A stretch of 64,000 bases of DNA, taken from positions 16,503 to 80,502 of the forward strand of contig JAPJBO010000991.1 of NCBI GenBank assembly GCA_030068145.1, read 5' to 3'. A program made the position numbers and the translations under genes. The stretch is from Diplonema papillatum. Lineage: Eukaryota; Euglenozoa; Diplonemea; Diplonemida; Diplonemidae. The notes beneath the pieces are model-generated. The model was not told the origin of the DNA and searched no databases. It saw only the letters and a list, made by a program, of their open reading frames with translations. Each line of letters starts with the position of its first letter. The stretch's first letter is position 1. This document shows, piece by piece, positions 29,379 through 41,295 of this stretch.

Positions 29379-32300
29379 CCCACCATCCATCGCGCGATGG
29401 CTACGAACATGCGAACCATCGCTGCCCTGCCCAGTCGCCCAGATACCCCACGCTCCATACGGACAGAGGGCAATCCCAGTGGCAACCGCTGATACATTCT
29501 GACGCGACTTCGCACACGAGCGGCGTAGTCAGCGAGTATCAGGGAAAACGTGAGCATTTCTTTTGCCGAAAAACGCCGCCGTCCGGATTGGGGTTGAGTA
29601 TCGGCAGCATCGGGAGAGAAAGCTGGACACGATGCCGAGAGGAGCATGTGCTTCTTTATTTACAACATACGCCTATATCACGCCACCTCCTCAACAATCC
29701 CCCCCCCCCCCCTCCCACTTTCTCCGAACTTGCGGCAAGTCTTTTGCGCCTTGCTGCTGTTATGCTTGGGCTTTGGGCTTTCTTTTCACTTTTTCTCCGC
29801 TCGTTTTCCCACCTCTCCTCTACCCTCACTTTTTCTTCTCTTCAAAAGTTGCGCACGTTTCCCTTCCACCCGACTTCACGGCTGTCGATGGCACTGCCGA
29901 TCCCTTGTTCGTTCGAATCCTCGTTTCCTCCGGGGGTATTCTTGATGGTTCTCTGTTTTGAAGGAGAACATCGAACTCTCAGGAGAAAAATAAAGCCCGT
30001 GCGTTGGTGAGTTGTGTCTCACTCAAAACCAGCTAGACAGGCAGCGGTCAACGGGATACGCAATGACCTGCAATCGCCTCTTGCATCCGGCTGCGTTTGT
30101 GCGTTCAACCGTCGCGGGGCAAACAAACCGAAGCGCACGTGTCTTTTTCTTGAATAAGCACCGGCTTTGTAGGAAGTACCTCTGCTGTGCTCTGAAGATC
30201 ACAAGGGTTGTTTCGTTATCTGGACCTTGTTTTTTCCCCCCTCCTTCTCTTTTTGCTTTTTTATTATCGGGGTCAACTCCACAGTGAGCTCACTCATCTG
30301 CGATGGGATGAATCGGGCGTTACGCGCTCCGATACTGAGTAGTCCAAGGACGATAGAACTTTTTGTACGCGAGTACAAGTCTTCTTTTCGAAGGTGTTCC
30401 TGAGCGGTCGTAGAGGTTGACTAATCGATAATAAAAGAACCTTCGTTTTCTTTTTCACTTGCTGTAACAGTTAGTGTGGAAAACGAAGACCTCCTTTTGT
30501 TTTCTCTCTTGTTTTGTTTGTTTGCTTGTTTGATTTTCCTGCCGGATCCGTCCCGCAATCGCTTTCCCCCCCATTACCTTTTCTTCTGTTCCGCCTGCCG
30601 GCCGACGGAAGAAAGTCGCGTCGGGTTGACAGCAAGGGTTGCCCAAGCGCCACGCCAAACAAAATTGAAATCTGCAGAGGAACGACAGGGGGGGGAATAG
30701 CGGTTCGCCCAGCCGACCCATCCCTATTCCTTGGAACTGCATCGAATTGCCTAACACGGTCTATCAGGTCTATCCATGTCCCCTGCCGCTGCATTGCCCA
30801 GTGCTGTTTTCGTCTGTCCTTCACAGTTTATCAGGAGTGGATGGACCGGCATATTCATGCAATCCGCGTGCCCTGAAGATGCCGAAGAAGTGCACGCCGC
30901 GGAACGATCCGCTACAGATGCCAGTGTGGACCTGTTGTAATCCAAAGGTGCGAAAGCTTCGATCAGGACGAGTGCCCCCGGTAGTGCCTTGGGTGTTAGT
31001 TCCCGGCCGCGAAAGGCTCGCCTCGCCCTCAAGCGTCGACTTTCTCTCGTTCCCACGCAGCTTTGAAACTCTCTTCTGCAATGAATTGATGCTGTCTCGC
31101 GATCTCGCGAGCGGGGAACCCTACGACAATTTCACAATAATAAACGCGAGAATTTGCTTGCAGAAGTCTTGCCAGGGTGCCGCGAATCTGGAAGAGACAA
31201 AGCGGGGGTCGTCCCGCCTTTGCAACCGCTTTTCACCCGCCATCTTGTGCTCCCATGGTCATCGCTCTCTTTGAAAAACGCAACCTTGCGCGCAACTTTT
31301 CAACTTTCATAGGTTTCACCGAGGCCACATGCAAAGGAGCCTTCCGCTCGTCTTCTGTCTTTGGTATCCTCGAGCTGTGGGCTCGTCTTGCTATTGAGTG
31401 CACGATTTTCACTTTATTCAAAGGAATTGTGTCACTTCTTGTGTTCGCAACGCCCGGGCTACCGCGCTAACCTATGCGCTCTTCATTATCTTCTGAACGA
31501 CGGCGCACAGAGCAATCCATTCAGAAGGCTCAAGGATCGCACCGTGCGGCCACCCTGCCGGACGTTTACCGGGGACGTTGCGCTGCTGTCTGGAGTCGAA
31601 TCACGCAAAACTGGAGCCTGTCGACTACCGATTCCGCACCAAAGGTGTCATCCCGGGCTGGAGAGGCCGTGCTCCGTTGCCGCGTCGGTTCTTGTCCGTC
31701 CCAGGCCTTTGGTCTTTGACGGCTTCTTTCCCGGGGGATCTTCTTTTCCTCCCCCTTTCATTTTTTTCTTTGTGTTCTTTCTCCCCACCCTCTTCTTTTC
31801 TCGTTCTTTTTCTTGCATTTCCTAGTATCGAGGAGCCCCTTCGTCAGAACAGGCAGACCGACAGTCGGTGAAGAAACGGGAAGAAAAAAAAAAAAAAAGG
31901 TATGCAGCTGAACGTGTACGTCCCAAAAAGTAGCCTTTTCGTACCGCTTTGTTCTTGTGCTTGATTCTGTACCTCCGGCTCGCGAACTGCTGTTCTTTCT
32001 GCAGCCTCGGCGCATCGGAAGAAGCCCGACCAGCAGGGAGTGGAGACGAAACGAAGAGGAAACGCGAAGCAACCAGCCTCCTCAACTCATTCCTATCCTG
32101 GTCGATCCGAGCAAAACTGAGGCAGCCGGCAGGCCGTCTCGCAACAGAACGACGATCCGAATAGGTCCAGACGTCTCAACCTTAAACCCTAGTGAAGGAG
32201 CAATGATTAAGATTTGATCGGGTTTGCGGGTTTGCGGGTTTGCATCGCCGGACGAACCAGCGATATTCAAGACCAGGCGACCGAAGGAGGGGAGACGCGA

Positions 32301-32600
32301 CCCAGAGACCCGGGCTGCCTGGAACCAGTGGGATGGGCCTTTTTCCGGAGGGCCCAGGTACTGAACTCAAGTTCGACTTATATCCGGCCTCGACGCAAGA
32401 CAGCTACCCGCATCCGCACAGCATGGGGCGACAGTAATGTCTCAGCTTGCAGCAAAGTGGCGAGGAGGTACAAGTGATAATTGGGTGCTCGGGTTTGTTT
32501 TGTGGCTGTTTTTTCGGTTCCTGAAGGATTTCCTTATGGAATGCCGTGAAGGTGTTCTCCCCTTGTTTTTGCAATCTGCGGCCATTCTTCGAGCTCCGCC
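29379..32600. other. No gene recognised
   Basis: Contains a minus-strand R5 repeat (30726-30795) and a short gggtttgc run (32219-32243). Open frames (for example 31257-31470) lack family features. Confidence 0.35.
30726..30795 (-). repeat. Dispersed repeat R5, minus strand
   Basis: Reverse complement reads gatagacctgatagaccg, then aattcgatgcagttcc, matching 39470-39530. Confidence 0.6.
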
Positions 32601-33556
32601 TAAACAGTAGACTATGGTCCCCTCGCGTAAGAGGCAGTGTATTGCCTCTCACGAACTCCTCGCACTAAACAAATGTTTACCCTTCCCGTCTCTGGCACCT
32701 TTGCCAAGCTGGGGCAACCACCGCCAGGCCGGCCCCCCACCTCACCCTGAGGAAGTGAACACGCAATGCGGAGATAGCGGACCTGTAGCTGCTGACCTTC
32801 GGTCATGGCCGAAGGTCAAGACGCGGCCAGCGACGCCGGATCCCTGGGAAACGCCCTGCAATGGTTCAACACCGACCTTCTGATGGAGAAGGACCACCTC
32901 GCGGACAAGCTCCGCCAGCTGGCGCACCAGCAGAAGGTCTCGCAGCTTCTTAGCAAGTTTCCTTGCCTAAACAGTAGACTAAGGTCCCCTCGCGTAAGAG
33001 GCAGTGTATTGCCTCTCACGAACTCTCGCACTAAACTAATATTTACCCTTCCCGTCTCTGGCACTTTTGCCAAGCTGCTTTGCATTGGGGCAACCACCAC
33101 CAGGCCGGCCCCCCACCTCACCCCGAGGAAGTGAACACGCAATGCGGAGATAGCGGACCTGTAGCTGCTGACCTTCGGTCACGGCCGAAGGTCAAGACGC
33201 GGCCAGCGACGCCGGATCCCTGGGAAACGCCCTGCAATGGTTCAACACCGACCTTCTGATGGAGAAGGACCACCTCGCGGACAAGCTCCGCCAGCTGGCG
33301 CACCAGCAGAAGGTCTCGCAGCTTCTTAGCAAGTTTCCTTGCCTAAACAGTAGACTAAGGTCCCCTCGCGTTAGAGGCAGTGTATTGCCTCTCACGAATT
33401 CTCGCACTAAACTAATATTTACCCTTCCCGTCTCTGGCACTTTTGCCAAGCTGCTTTGCATTGGGGCAACCACCACCAGGCCGGCCCCCCACCTCACCCT
33501 GAGGAAGTGAACACGCAATGCGGAGATAGCGGACCTGTAGCTGCTGACCTTCGGTC
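32600..33556 (+). repeat. 376-bp tandem repeat carrying the 5' end of the poly-Q gene
   Basis: The unit contains 5' flank, leader and the first 44 codons of the 33557 gene. Start-codon positions are 32805, 33181 and 33557, exactly 376 bases apart. In the first unit the ATG is intact but the frame runs into repeat sequence after HQQK and terminates at about 33134. In the second unit the ATG has become ACG. The third unit is the true gene. A partial fourth unit, more diverged, begins at about 32600. Confidence 0.93.
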
Positions 33557-34013
33557 ATGGCCGAAGGTCAAGACGCCGCCAGCGACGCCGGATCCCTGGG
33601 AAACGCCCTGCAATGGTTCAACACCGACCTTCTGATGGAGAAGGACCACCTCGCGGACAAGCTCCGCCAGCTGGCGCACCAGCAGAAGGGCCTCCACCGG
33701 CAGATGCACAGCGTCGACCAGCTGCAGAAGCAGCAGCGCGCAGCCGCGCAGGAGCGGCGGGAAAAACAGCTCCGGGACCCCTTTCCGAACGCGCGCGCCC
33801 AGCAGCAGCACCCCGCGCCCCACCCGTTCCTCCCCCCGGACCGCGCGCCCGTGTGGGCCCGGCAGCGCCTGTTTTCCACGGCTCAGGCGCGGCACCAGCA
33901 GCGCGGGGCAGAGGCGCAGCAGCTTTTCCCGAGAGCTTCGCCGCTCCCGGCGTCGGCTGAGCAGCCGAGAACGCCGCAAGACCCGGCGACGGCCGCGCAG
34001 CCGAGACCGCCGC

Positions 34014-34103
<90 letters not shown>

Positions 34104-36778
34104 CAACTCCGGCGTCGCAGCGTTCGGTGCCGAGATCGCCGCCGACGCTCAACCTCTCGCCGCCGGGCTCCCCTTCGCTGTACGACTACGACTCGCAGGC
34201 GCCGCTGCCGGCCGACAGCCCGGGCGGAGCCTGGGCCGGCTGCGGGCAGCAGTGGCAAACCCTCAGCAGGTCCAGCACCGGCACGCTCGGCGGGCCCGTC
34301 GACCGGGGGCACACCACCGACGAGCCGCTGCGGACGGCGCTGGGGACGGCGGCATCAAGCCAATTGCCGGGGCCCGGCGGCGAGACACCGCCCGCGCGCG
34401 ACGCGGCTTGGGGGCATCTGTTCGGGTCCCCGGGGGCGGAGAGCCCGGGGGAAGAGGAGCCCGCCGAGTTATACAGCGCGGTCTGCTCGTCGGACGGCGG
34501 CAGCACCGCCGGCTTCGACTCGCGGCCCCGCAGCGCGGCCACGACCGGCATCGCGCGGCAGATCGAGCGGTTTGTGCAGTGGTTCTCGCCGAAGCGGGAG
34601 CGCGAAGCAGAGGCCCGACACAAACCGGCCGGGGTTTCCGCTCATTCCGGCGTCTGCCCGCCAGGCGACGCCCACGACGCGGGGCGAGGGCGGCTTCATG
34701 CCTGGGAGAGGTCTTCAAACGACGAGCAGCGGGCCGCGGCGGGCCCTCCCTTCACCGAAACAGAGGACCGAACCAAATCGGCCGGGGTTTCCGCTCATTC
34801 CGACGCCCACGACGCGGGGCGAGGGCGACTTCATGCCCGGGAGAGCACGAGGGGGTCTTCAAACGACGAGAAGCGGGTGCGCGTGCCGGCGGGCCTTCCC
34901 TCCGAAACAGAGGCCAGGACCAAACCGGCTGGGGTTTCCGCTCACTCCAGTGTCTGCCCGCTAGGGGACGACCTCGACACGGGGCGAGGGCGACTTCATG
35001 CCTGGGAGAGCACGAGGGGGACTTCAAACGACGAAGCCCCACCCCGCCGAGCGACCGGGCTTGCTGATGCCGGCAGGGAACCGATTGGATGGGATGCCCG
35101 CGCCGCCGGGGAAGGCTCGCGGGGCTCCGGCGCCAGCGCAGCCGGCACCGCAATCTGGGGCCACGACGCCTGGAGAGACCCCCCCGCGGGGCCTTCGAGG
35201 CTCGTCGCCGCCAGCGACGATGGGGGAAGAGGCGTGGCCGCCGGGTTTTCGCGGCAGCCCGCAGACACCGGGCAGGCGGAGGCCGACACGGAACTAGCCG
35301 GGTCTTCCGCTCATTCCGGCGTCCACCGGCATGCCACGCTGGGCATGCCAAGCGACTGCCAAGACCCTGCGCGAGTGCACACTCGGGTGAGCACGTGGGG
35401 CACCGCAAACGAGCAAGCTTCACTTGCAGGCATCGGCGTGGATCCTGCGACAGACAGGCGGGACTCGCCCGCTGAACTCATTGGATGGGGTGCCAGCGCC
35501 GCCGAGGAGGCCTCGCGGGGGCCTGGTGCCCGCGCAGCCGGCGCAGCAGTTCGGGGCCACGGTGGCGAGAAAGGCGGGAGAGACCCCCCCGCAGGAACCC
35601 TGGGCCGGCACGTCGCCGCCCGCGACGACGCGGGAAGGGGCGTCGCCGGCGGCGGAGCGGCGAACGGCAAGTCCTGGCGGCAGCCGCCGCAGGCGGCGGC
35701 TGGCAGCGGCAGGAGACGAGGCGGGTGCCAACCCGCCGCCAGTGGGAGCAATGGCCCGGCGGCGGCAAAGCCGGAGCCGGCGGCGGCCGCTTGCGAGGAA
35801 CCCTCGCCGGTCTCGTCTCCTGCGCGAGGCAGAGGCGGCGGCTGGCAGTCGGAGCCTGGCGCGGTCCCAACGCAGAGCCCGGAGGCCCCTCCGCAGCAGT
35901 GCGAACCCCGCGGCAGGCGGGGGCGGACCCCGTCTTCTCTCCTGCAGTGCGTGCCGTCCGGCGCTCGAGCCGAAGGGCAACCCGAAGCGCACCGCCCCGC
36001 CACCGCCGATCCCGGCTCCGCCTCGCGCCGGCTGCGCCGGTTGAGGCAGTGGGACGACCCTGCTACCGCGGGCGCCCCGACGCCGCTCGGCAGCAACGCA
36101 CCTCGGGTGCGCGCCGAGCCCCGCCGCGACTCGGGCGCGGCGGGCGACGGCAGAACCCGCACTCCTCCTCACCCGTATCCGGGCGAACAGAGTGAACGAG
36201 ACGAAGTGCGCGATGTCGTTCTGCTGCATTCAAACCGGCGAACCCGGCGAGAGCTGTCGCCCGAGACAGACGGCACGCGGAGCTGGAGCCCGGGACCCCG
36301 CGGCGACCGGCAGCGGGACCTGCACGAAGAGCTGCGGTGGGCGAAGCAGCGGCTGCGCCGGAGGGAGCAGCAGGTGGACACGCTGAAGGCGGACGTCGAC
36401 CGCATCGCGACCGTGCTGGCCGGCGGCGCGGCCCCGGCGGGGGGGAGTCCGCGGCAGTTGAGGCTGGCGGACCGCGATCGGCACGACCGGCGCTCGCACT
36501 CCGTCGAATGGTCGCGCAGCCCTTCGCCGCGGCCCGGGGAGTGGCCGTGCAAGGCCGACGGTCCCGAGTGGCCTCCGCCGGCGGCACTCCCGGGGCCGGG
36601 CAGCCTCTGCGCGGTGCCCAGCCGGGCGCCGCCGGTCTCCGGCCGGCTCGTCGCCCCGAAGCGGGGGGCGGCTGCGGTCGAGCCGGGGCTCCGGAGGCAG
36701 CCGGACGGCTGGCGCGCGGGCACCGGGCGGCGGCTCTTCGCCGACGACGGCTTCGCTGCAGACCAAGCGACGCCCTCA
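33557..36778 (+). CDS. Poly-Q, low-complexity coiled-coil protein, exon 1
   Basis: Starts at ATG 33557 (MAEGQDAASDAGSLG). 1074 codons to a donor gtatgc at 36779, phase 0. Residues 20-75 are helical (LMEKDHLADKLRQLAHQQK). A run of 29 Gln follows at residues about 154-182. Then come Pro/Ser/Gly-rich sequence, four imperfect repeats of about 50 residues with the core AGVSAHS and GRGRLHA (residues about 355-500), two larger repeats around GWDARAAGE and GWGASAAEE, and a coiled coil near the end (DLHEELRWAKQRLRRREQQV). No enzyme domain is visible. The frame remains open 33 codons past the donor, but that extension lies in satellite repeats. The splice model is inference from frame and consensus. 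Confidence 0.7.
34016..34102 (+). repeat. (CAG)28CAA tract encoding 29 Gln
   Basis: Uninterrupted CAG repeat in frame within exon 1. Long pure CAG runs are unstable, so length polymorphism is likely. Confidence 0.97.
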
Positions 36779-37700
36779 GTATGCGGTTCACCACTACCGA
36801 TGTTTCGTTGCCAGAAGCCCTGGACCGTAAGCCCTGTCAGAACCGTTTGGACACAGTCAGCCACCAGCTGCATGTAGAGTATAAAACGTAAACGCTCTCA
36901 GTATGCGGTTCACCAGTACCGATGTTTCGTTGCCAGTAGCCCCGGACCATAAGCCCTGTCACAGTCAGCCACCAGCTGCGTGTAGAGTATATAATGTAAA
37001 CGCCTTCAGTATGCGGTTCACCAGTACCGATGTTTCGTTGTCAGAAGCCCTGGAGTGTGTGGTTCACCAGTACCGATGTTTCGTTGCCAGAAGCCCTGGA
37101 CCATAGGCCCTGTCAGAACCGTTCGGACACACAGTCAGCCACCAGCTGCATATAGAGTATAAACAGTATATGCCTTCAGTATGTGGTTCACCAGTACCGA
37201 TGTTTCGTTGTCAGAGTGTGTGGTTCACCAGTACCGATGTTTCGTTGCCAGAAGCCCTGGACCATAGGCCCTGTCAGAACCGTTCGGACACGCAGTCAGC
37301 CACCAGCTGCATATAGAGTATACAGTAAATGCCTTCAGTGTGTGGTTCACCAGTACCGATGTTTCGTTGCCAGAAGCCCTGGACCATAAGCCCTGTCACA
37401 GTCAGCCACCAGCTGCGTGTAGAGTGTAAAATGTAAACGCCTTCAGTATGCGGTCCACCAGTACCGATGTTTCGTTGTCAGAAGCCCTGGACCATAGGCC
37501 CTGTCAGAACCGCTCGGACACACAGTCAGCCACCAGCGGCATATAGAGTATAAACTGTAAATGCCTTCAGTATGCCGTTCACCAGTGCCCATGTTCGTTG
37601 CCAGAAGCCCAGGACCATAAACCCTGTCAGAACCGTTTGGGCACAGTCAGCCTCCAGCTGCACATGGAGTATAAAATGTAGCCCCACCCCGTATATTGCG
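36760..37700 (+). repeat. About 135-bp satellite filling the first intron of the poly-Q gene
   Basis: Seven or so units with landmarks ttcagtatgcggttcacc, gtaccgatgtttcgttgcc, gaagccctggaccataag, gtcagccaccagctgc, tagagtataaa. Each unit begins with a cagtatg word identical in form to the exon 1 donor (tcagtatgc at 36777-36784), so each unit carries a potential 5' splice site. Some units are shortened. Confidence 0.85.
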
Positions 37701-37846
37701 CAGTTCCTGCGTAGTTTGCGCGTTCGTTGTTTTGTTGTTCGGAGATATCTGTCTATCGTCATCAATAAAAGAAAAAAAAACATTAGTGCGTTGCTCAGGG
37801 TAGTCGAAGGCCTGACAATCACACTAATGCAACAAATTTACATCAG

Positions 37847-38089
37847 TCGTTTGCCGGGAACAACGCAACGCCCGGCAGCACCCGGCCGCTGCTGGGGCCA
37901 GACGCTGGGTTCCCCCGGTTTGACCGGCGAGCGACCTCCTCCGGTGGCAGCGCGGGCCCCGCCCAATACCTCGAGCTCGGTCCTCTCCCCGGCACCGCCC
38001 AGCTGTACACCGCGGCGCAGGGGCGGCTGGCAGGGCTCGAGAGCCGTCTTGCTTCGGTGCAGGACGCGAAGCGACGCGTCTCGGCGAAG
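37847..38089 (+). CDS. Poly-Q gene, exon 2
   Basis: Acceptor tacatcag ends at 37846; donor gtatgt starts at 38090. Both are phase 0, 81 codons: SFAGNNATPGSTRPL at the start, then TAAQGRLAGLESRLASVQD, a coiled-coil segment, to VSAK. GC-rich like exon 1 and unlike the surrounding AT-balanced DNA. The exon is not in the ORF list as one unit but is open in this frame throughout. Confidence 0.6.
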
Positions 38090-38210
38090 GTATGTTTTAG
38101 TAACTAGCAATCTTGCGGGTTGCCCTTCCATGTATTGTGCAGGCAGCGTGTTTTGGTGGTTGTGGTAAAACTATCAACCGGGTCAACGCACCAACAAATA
38201 CACAAGTAGT

Positions 38211-38309
38211 TAGGGTTAGAATGCAAAGAATCTGTGGCGATAATCTGCGTCGCGGTTATCTCTTCGCACGTGGCGTGTCATGCTTTGGCCTCTTCAGCTC
38301 GTCTTGATC
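38211..38309 (+). repeat. Dispersed repeat R3
   Basis: Second copy of the block at 12633-12741, within the second intron of the poly-Q gene. Confidence 0.75.
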
Positions 38310-38685
38310 GTCGCGCTCAGGCGCGCACTTGGTGCTTCGCTCCGATTGCCCGTCCAGGTTCATCGGCTACGCGTCGATAGTTGCTTCCTTACGGCGCTTG
38401 GGCGATGGCCGCGTGTTGTCTCCTCGTCGCTGCTCTCGAGACCGGGTTTTGCCCTTCGTCCTCTGCTGCTTTCGGAAGTACCAGCACCACGTTGGCGCGC
38501 TACCGTGAAAGACCGCCAGCTGCAGCTCCCGGGGATGAAGGTGGACCTGAAAGACCGTGGTGTACCGCGTTGTGCAGCGGCAGGCAGTTGTGCTCGCTCG
38601 CAAAGAAAAAGGAAGGCCATGTCAAAGAGCCAGCAAAAAGAACCCAGCTGAGTATCTTGTTTTACATAGGCGCCAGCTTGGAAGG

Positions 38686-38808
38686 AAATGCTCGACAATA
38701 ACTGCCAGACATAGAACCGAAGGAATCCCAAGTGCTGTAGCTACACGTGTTGAACGGACGTGGGTCATGCGGGTCTACCCCTGCACGACAAATGACACAA
38801 ACACAACA
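38686..38808 (+). repeat. Dispersed repeat R2
   Basis: Second copy of the block at 11813-11930, within the second intron of the poly-Q gene. Confidence 0.75.
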
Positions 38809-39037
38809 GGTTAAAAGTGCTGAGTGGGAAAGCAACACACGGTGGCGTAAGCGAAGAACAAAACAGATTGTGTTTGTATTGTATTTTTCCCCGTACCTCT
38901 ATATTTCCTCCCTTCCATTTGGAGTCACAGCAGCTACGTCGAGTATTTTTGTTTGCTCGTAAAGACGGGGGGGGGGGGATGGGAGTAGCTGAATACAGTG
39001 CCAACAGACCGATGCCATGCGTACACCTACCACACAG

Positions 39038-39373
39038 CACACGGACCTCGTGCAAAAGCACGAGTTCGCCCTCGCGTCCCTCCGGCAGCAGGAGGGTGTC
39101 CTGGAGCGTAGCCAGGCGTGGTGGCAACGCGAGAAGGAGCGTATAGGCGACGTCGACATCAGCAGCTTCGACTCGTCCATCGAAGCCTCGACCAAGCACT
39201 GCGCCGAAGTCACGCAGCAGGTGAAGGACGTCGCCGCCAGCCTCAGCGACCGAATCACGGCTGCCGCTGCGGAGTTCGATCGGTTACTCGCCGAGGAGCA
39301 GGACCTCGAAACCCTCATTGCCACCACCGTCTGCGAGGCAGACCAGCTGGCCGAACGTGAGCTGTCCGTGTGA
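39038..39373 (+). CDS. Poly-Q gene, exon 3 (terminal coiled coil)
   Basis: Acceptor accacacag ends at 39037. The frame runs phase 0 for 111 codons to TGA: HTDLVQKHEFALASLRQQEG, then EKERIGDVDISSFDSSIEAS, a heptad-like coiled coil to ERELSV. It continues the coiled coil of exon 2, which supports the model. Alternatively this is a separate gene starting at ATG 39017, since the frame is also open there. A decayed copy of the middle of this exon lies at 39795-39965. Confidence 0.6.
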   Translation, partial: HTDLVQKHEFALASLRQQEGVLERSQAWWQREKERIGDVDISSFDSSIEASTKHCAEVTQQVKDVAASLSDRITAAAAEFDRLLAEEQDLETLIATTVCEADQLAERELSV

Positions 39374-39439
39374 GCCGTGCCGGGATCGTCGATCTTGATT
39401 TACTGGAAAAGGAATTGAGTGAGCCGGTCCATCCCCTCT

Positions 39440-39594
39440 TGGTAGACCGTGGTGGACCGAAGAATACAGCACCGGGCAATTCGATGCAGCTCTAGGGACT
39501 AGGGATGGACCTGATAGACCGTGGTGGACCGTGATTCACTGTGATTAACAGCGGCAGGCACTTCGATGCAGTTTCAAGAGATAGGGACGGACCG
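39440..39594 (+). repeat. Dispersed repeat R5
   Basis: Nearly identical to 16022-16134 over about 110 bases, preceded by a partial extra copy of the gtggtggaccg word. Confidence 0.8.
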
Positions 39595-39794
39595 GCTCAT
39601 TGAGGTCAAGCACACCCGAAAGATGGTGAACTATGCCTGATATGGACGACGCCGGGGGAAACCCTGGTGGAGGTCCGTTGCGGTGTTGCGGTGCAAATCG
39701 CTCGTCAAAGCTGGGTATAGAAGCAAAAAACCTAGCTGGTTCACTCCGAAGTTTCCCTCAGGCCATTCCGCCTAGTATCAGCCGGGTCTGAGAA

Positions 39795-39965
39795 GGGGCG
39801 TCGGAGACGTCGACATCAGCAGCCACGAATTATCTAATCGAAGCCTCCACCAAGCACAGCGCCGCGGTCACGCACAAGGTGAAGGAAAAGGATGGCCAGT
39901 CCCCTCTCTGTCGCTGTGGAGTTCGACCAGTTGCACTCGCCGAATCAACCGTTCCGCGGAGTCGG
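39795..39965 (+). pseudogene. 3' echo of poly-Q gene exon 3
   Basis: Repeats 39140-39300: gacgtcgacatcagcagc, then gaagcctc-accaagcac, then gtcacgca-aaggtgaag, then gagttcga-cag match codons for DVDISS, EASTKH, VTQQVK and EFDR. Several indels break the frame. Confidence 0.75.
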
Positions 39966-40095
39966 GCTCGCCCGCTTGCTGCTGGATGCCTCTCGCTGTG
40001 CCTACGGCGCCGTCACCCGCCGTGCCAGGGCCGCCGGCCGCAACACGCCTCCGACGGAACGACTTGCAGCCACCGTAGACATACGGGAAGAAGTG

Positions 40096-40160
40096 AGGAC
40101 GCCGGTCTCTGGAGAGATGGCCCCTGCGCCCAAACTCGTCTCTCTTTCTCTTTCTCGTTC
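40096..40160 (+). repeat. Dispersed repeat R4
   Basis: Third copy of the block at 3622-3681 and 12458-12530 (tctggagagatggcccctg, then ctcgtctctctttctc). Confidence 0.6.
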
Positions 40161-40605
40161 AATACGTACCGGAGTCGTGTTGGCCCCCACCGCGCGAACC
40201 TTCCGAGTAAGCAAAACGAGTAGCGGGGTGTCGGTCACGCCGTCGTATTCCTTTGCGCCGGCTTTTCCAATAAAGATATTCAGAATCTGTATCCGCCTGT
40301 ATTAGCCAGCCGTCTAGTCCACCGTAGAGCGCCTGGTGGTCACGCTCCTGCCTTGCATGTCGCACTGGAGAGGGGTCGCTCTCCTTTCTAACCAGAACCG
40401 ACTGCTACCATCTCCTGCAACTCCGCACCCTTTCTCTGTATCGGTGCGCGTGTACTGACGTATAGTATTGAGTAGAAAATGTTTCATCCCGCTACCTCTA
40501 GACCCCCTCTTTTGTTTTGCACAGCAAGCAGAGTTTGTAGGGTTGCCTTCTCTTCCGCGATTTCTTCTTCAGCCGCGTAGACCGAGGCGTGCCGCTCCTC
40601 TAGTT

Positions 40606-40702
40606 CGAGCTATGGCTGCTCTAGAAGACAGCTATGGCTGCTCTAGAAGACAGCTATGGCTGCTCTAGAAGACAGCTATGGCTGCTCTAGAAGACAGCTA
40701 AG
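40606..40702 (+). repeat. 22-bp tandem repeat, about 4.3 units
   Basis: Unit agctatggctgct plus ctagaagac. The first four units are identical. Confidence 0.95.
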
Positions 40703-40844
40703 GCTGCGATGAACTTTTCAAGGTTTGCGGGAAGCAGCTCTGGCCACACCGCTTCGCCGCGGCAGACCGGAGACCTAGTGGCAAGTTCGAAGAAGTCGAT
40801 CGACGGCGATGGGCTTCCACTTTATGCTTCCAATACAAGCAAGA

Positions 40845-41160
40845 ATGCTTGGAAGAAATCAGGAGCACACTCCCCGTCGCCGAAGGCGAGGGGGCGCAGG
40901 GACTGGAGAAGCTGCGGAGCGGCGTGGCGTGGCTGGCCGCCGGCGGCGCGAAGCTGGGCGCCGTGAAGCCTTCCCTGCTGGAGAGCACCTACAACGTCGG
41001 CGAGGACGCCGGCATGGTCGCCACGGGGATTATCGCCGCCGGCGACGTGCTTCTCTTGGTGCCCGAAAAGCTGCTCCTCACCCCAGACCCGCGCGATGGC
41101 CCACGTCCCCGCGGCGCTGCTGTCCCTCGCGAACCGGGCGCACTTCACCTTTTGGCCGTA
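40845..41160 (+). pseudogene. 5' echo of the SET-like gene, frameshifted
   Basis: Repeats 41370-41685 of the downstream gene with about 90% identity by eye (VAEGEGAQGLEKLRSGVAW, KLLLTPD). One extra C after the CTCACCCCAGAC bases (41090) shifts the frame relative to the parent. The copy ends abruptly at CACTTCACC, where the parent continues with the GCCTCAGAC codons. Confidence 0.85.
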
Positions 41161-41295
41161 CGGTAGCTAGCACAATGTTTTGCCCAAACAACCCAAATAC
41201 CCTGTAAAGTTTCAGATGCCATTAGGATTCCCTCGATAAATCGGGAGAGGCACCCCCTTCGGGGTTCTGAGGGACGGGCGGGGGGGAGGGAAGGC

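Noticed and set aside
29033-30010. A 325-codon open frame as a gene
   Set aside because: It begins in the TIR element and has simple pyrimidine-rich sequence; no protein features.
33494-36873. Long minus-strand and alternative-frame ORFs across the poly-Q gene
   Set aside because: Poly-Leu, poly-Ala and poly-Cys stretches opposite the CAG run, and no family features; composition shadows.
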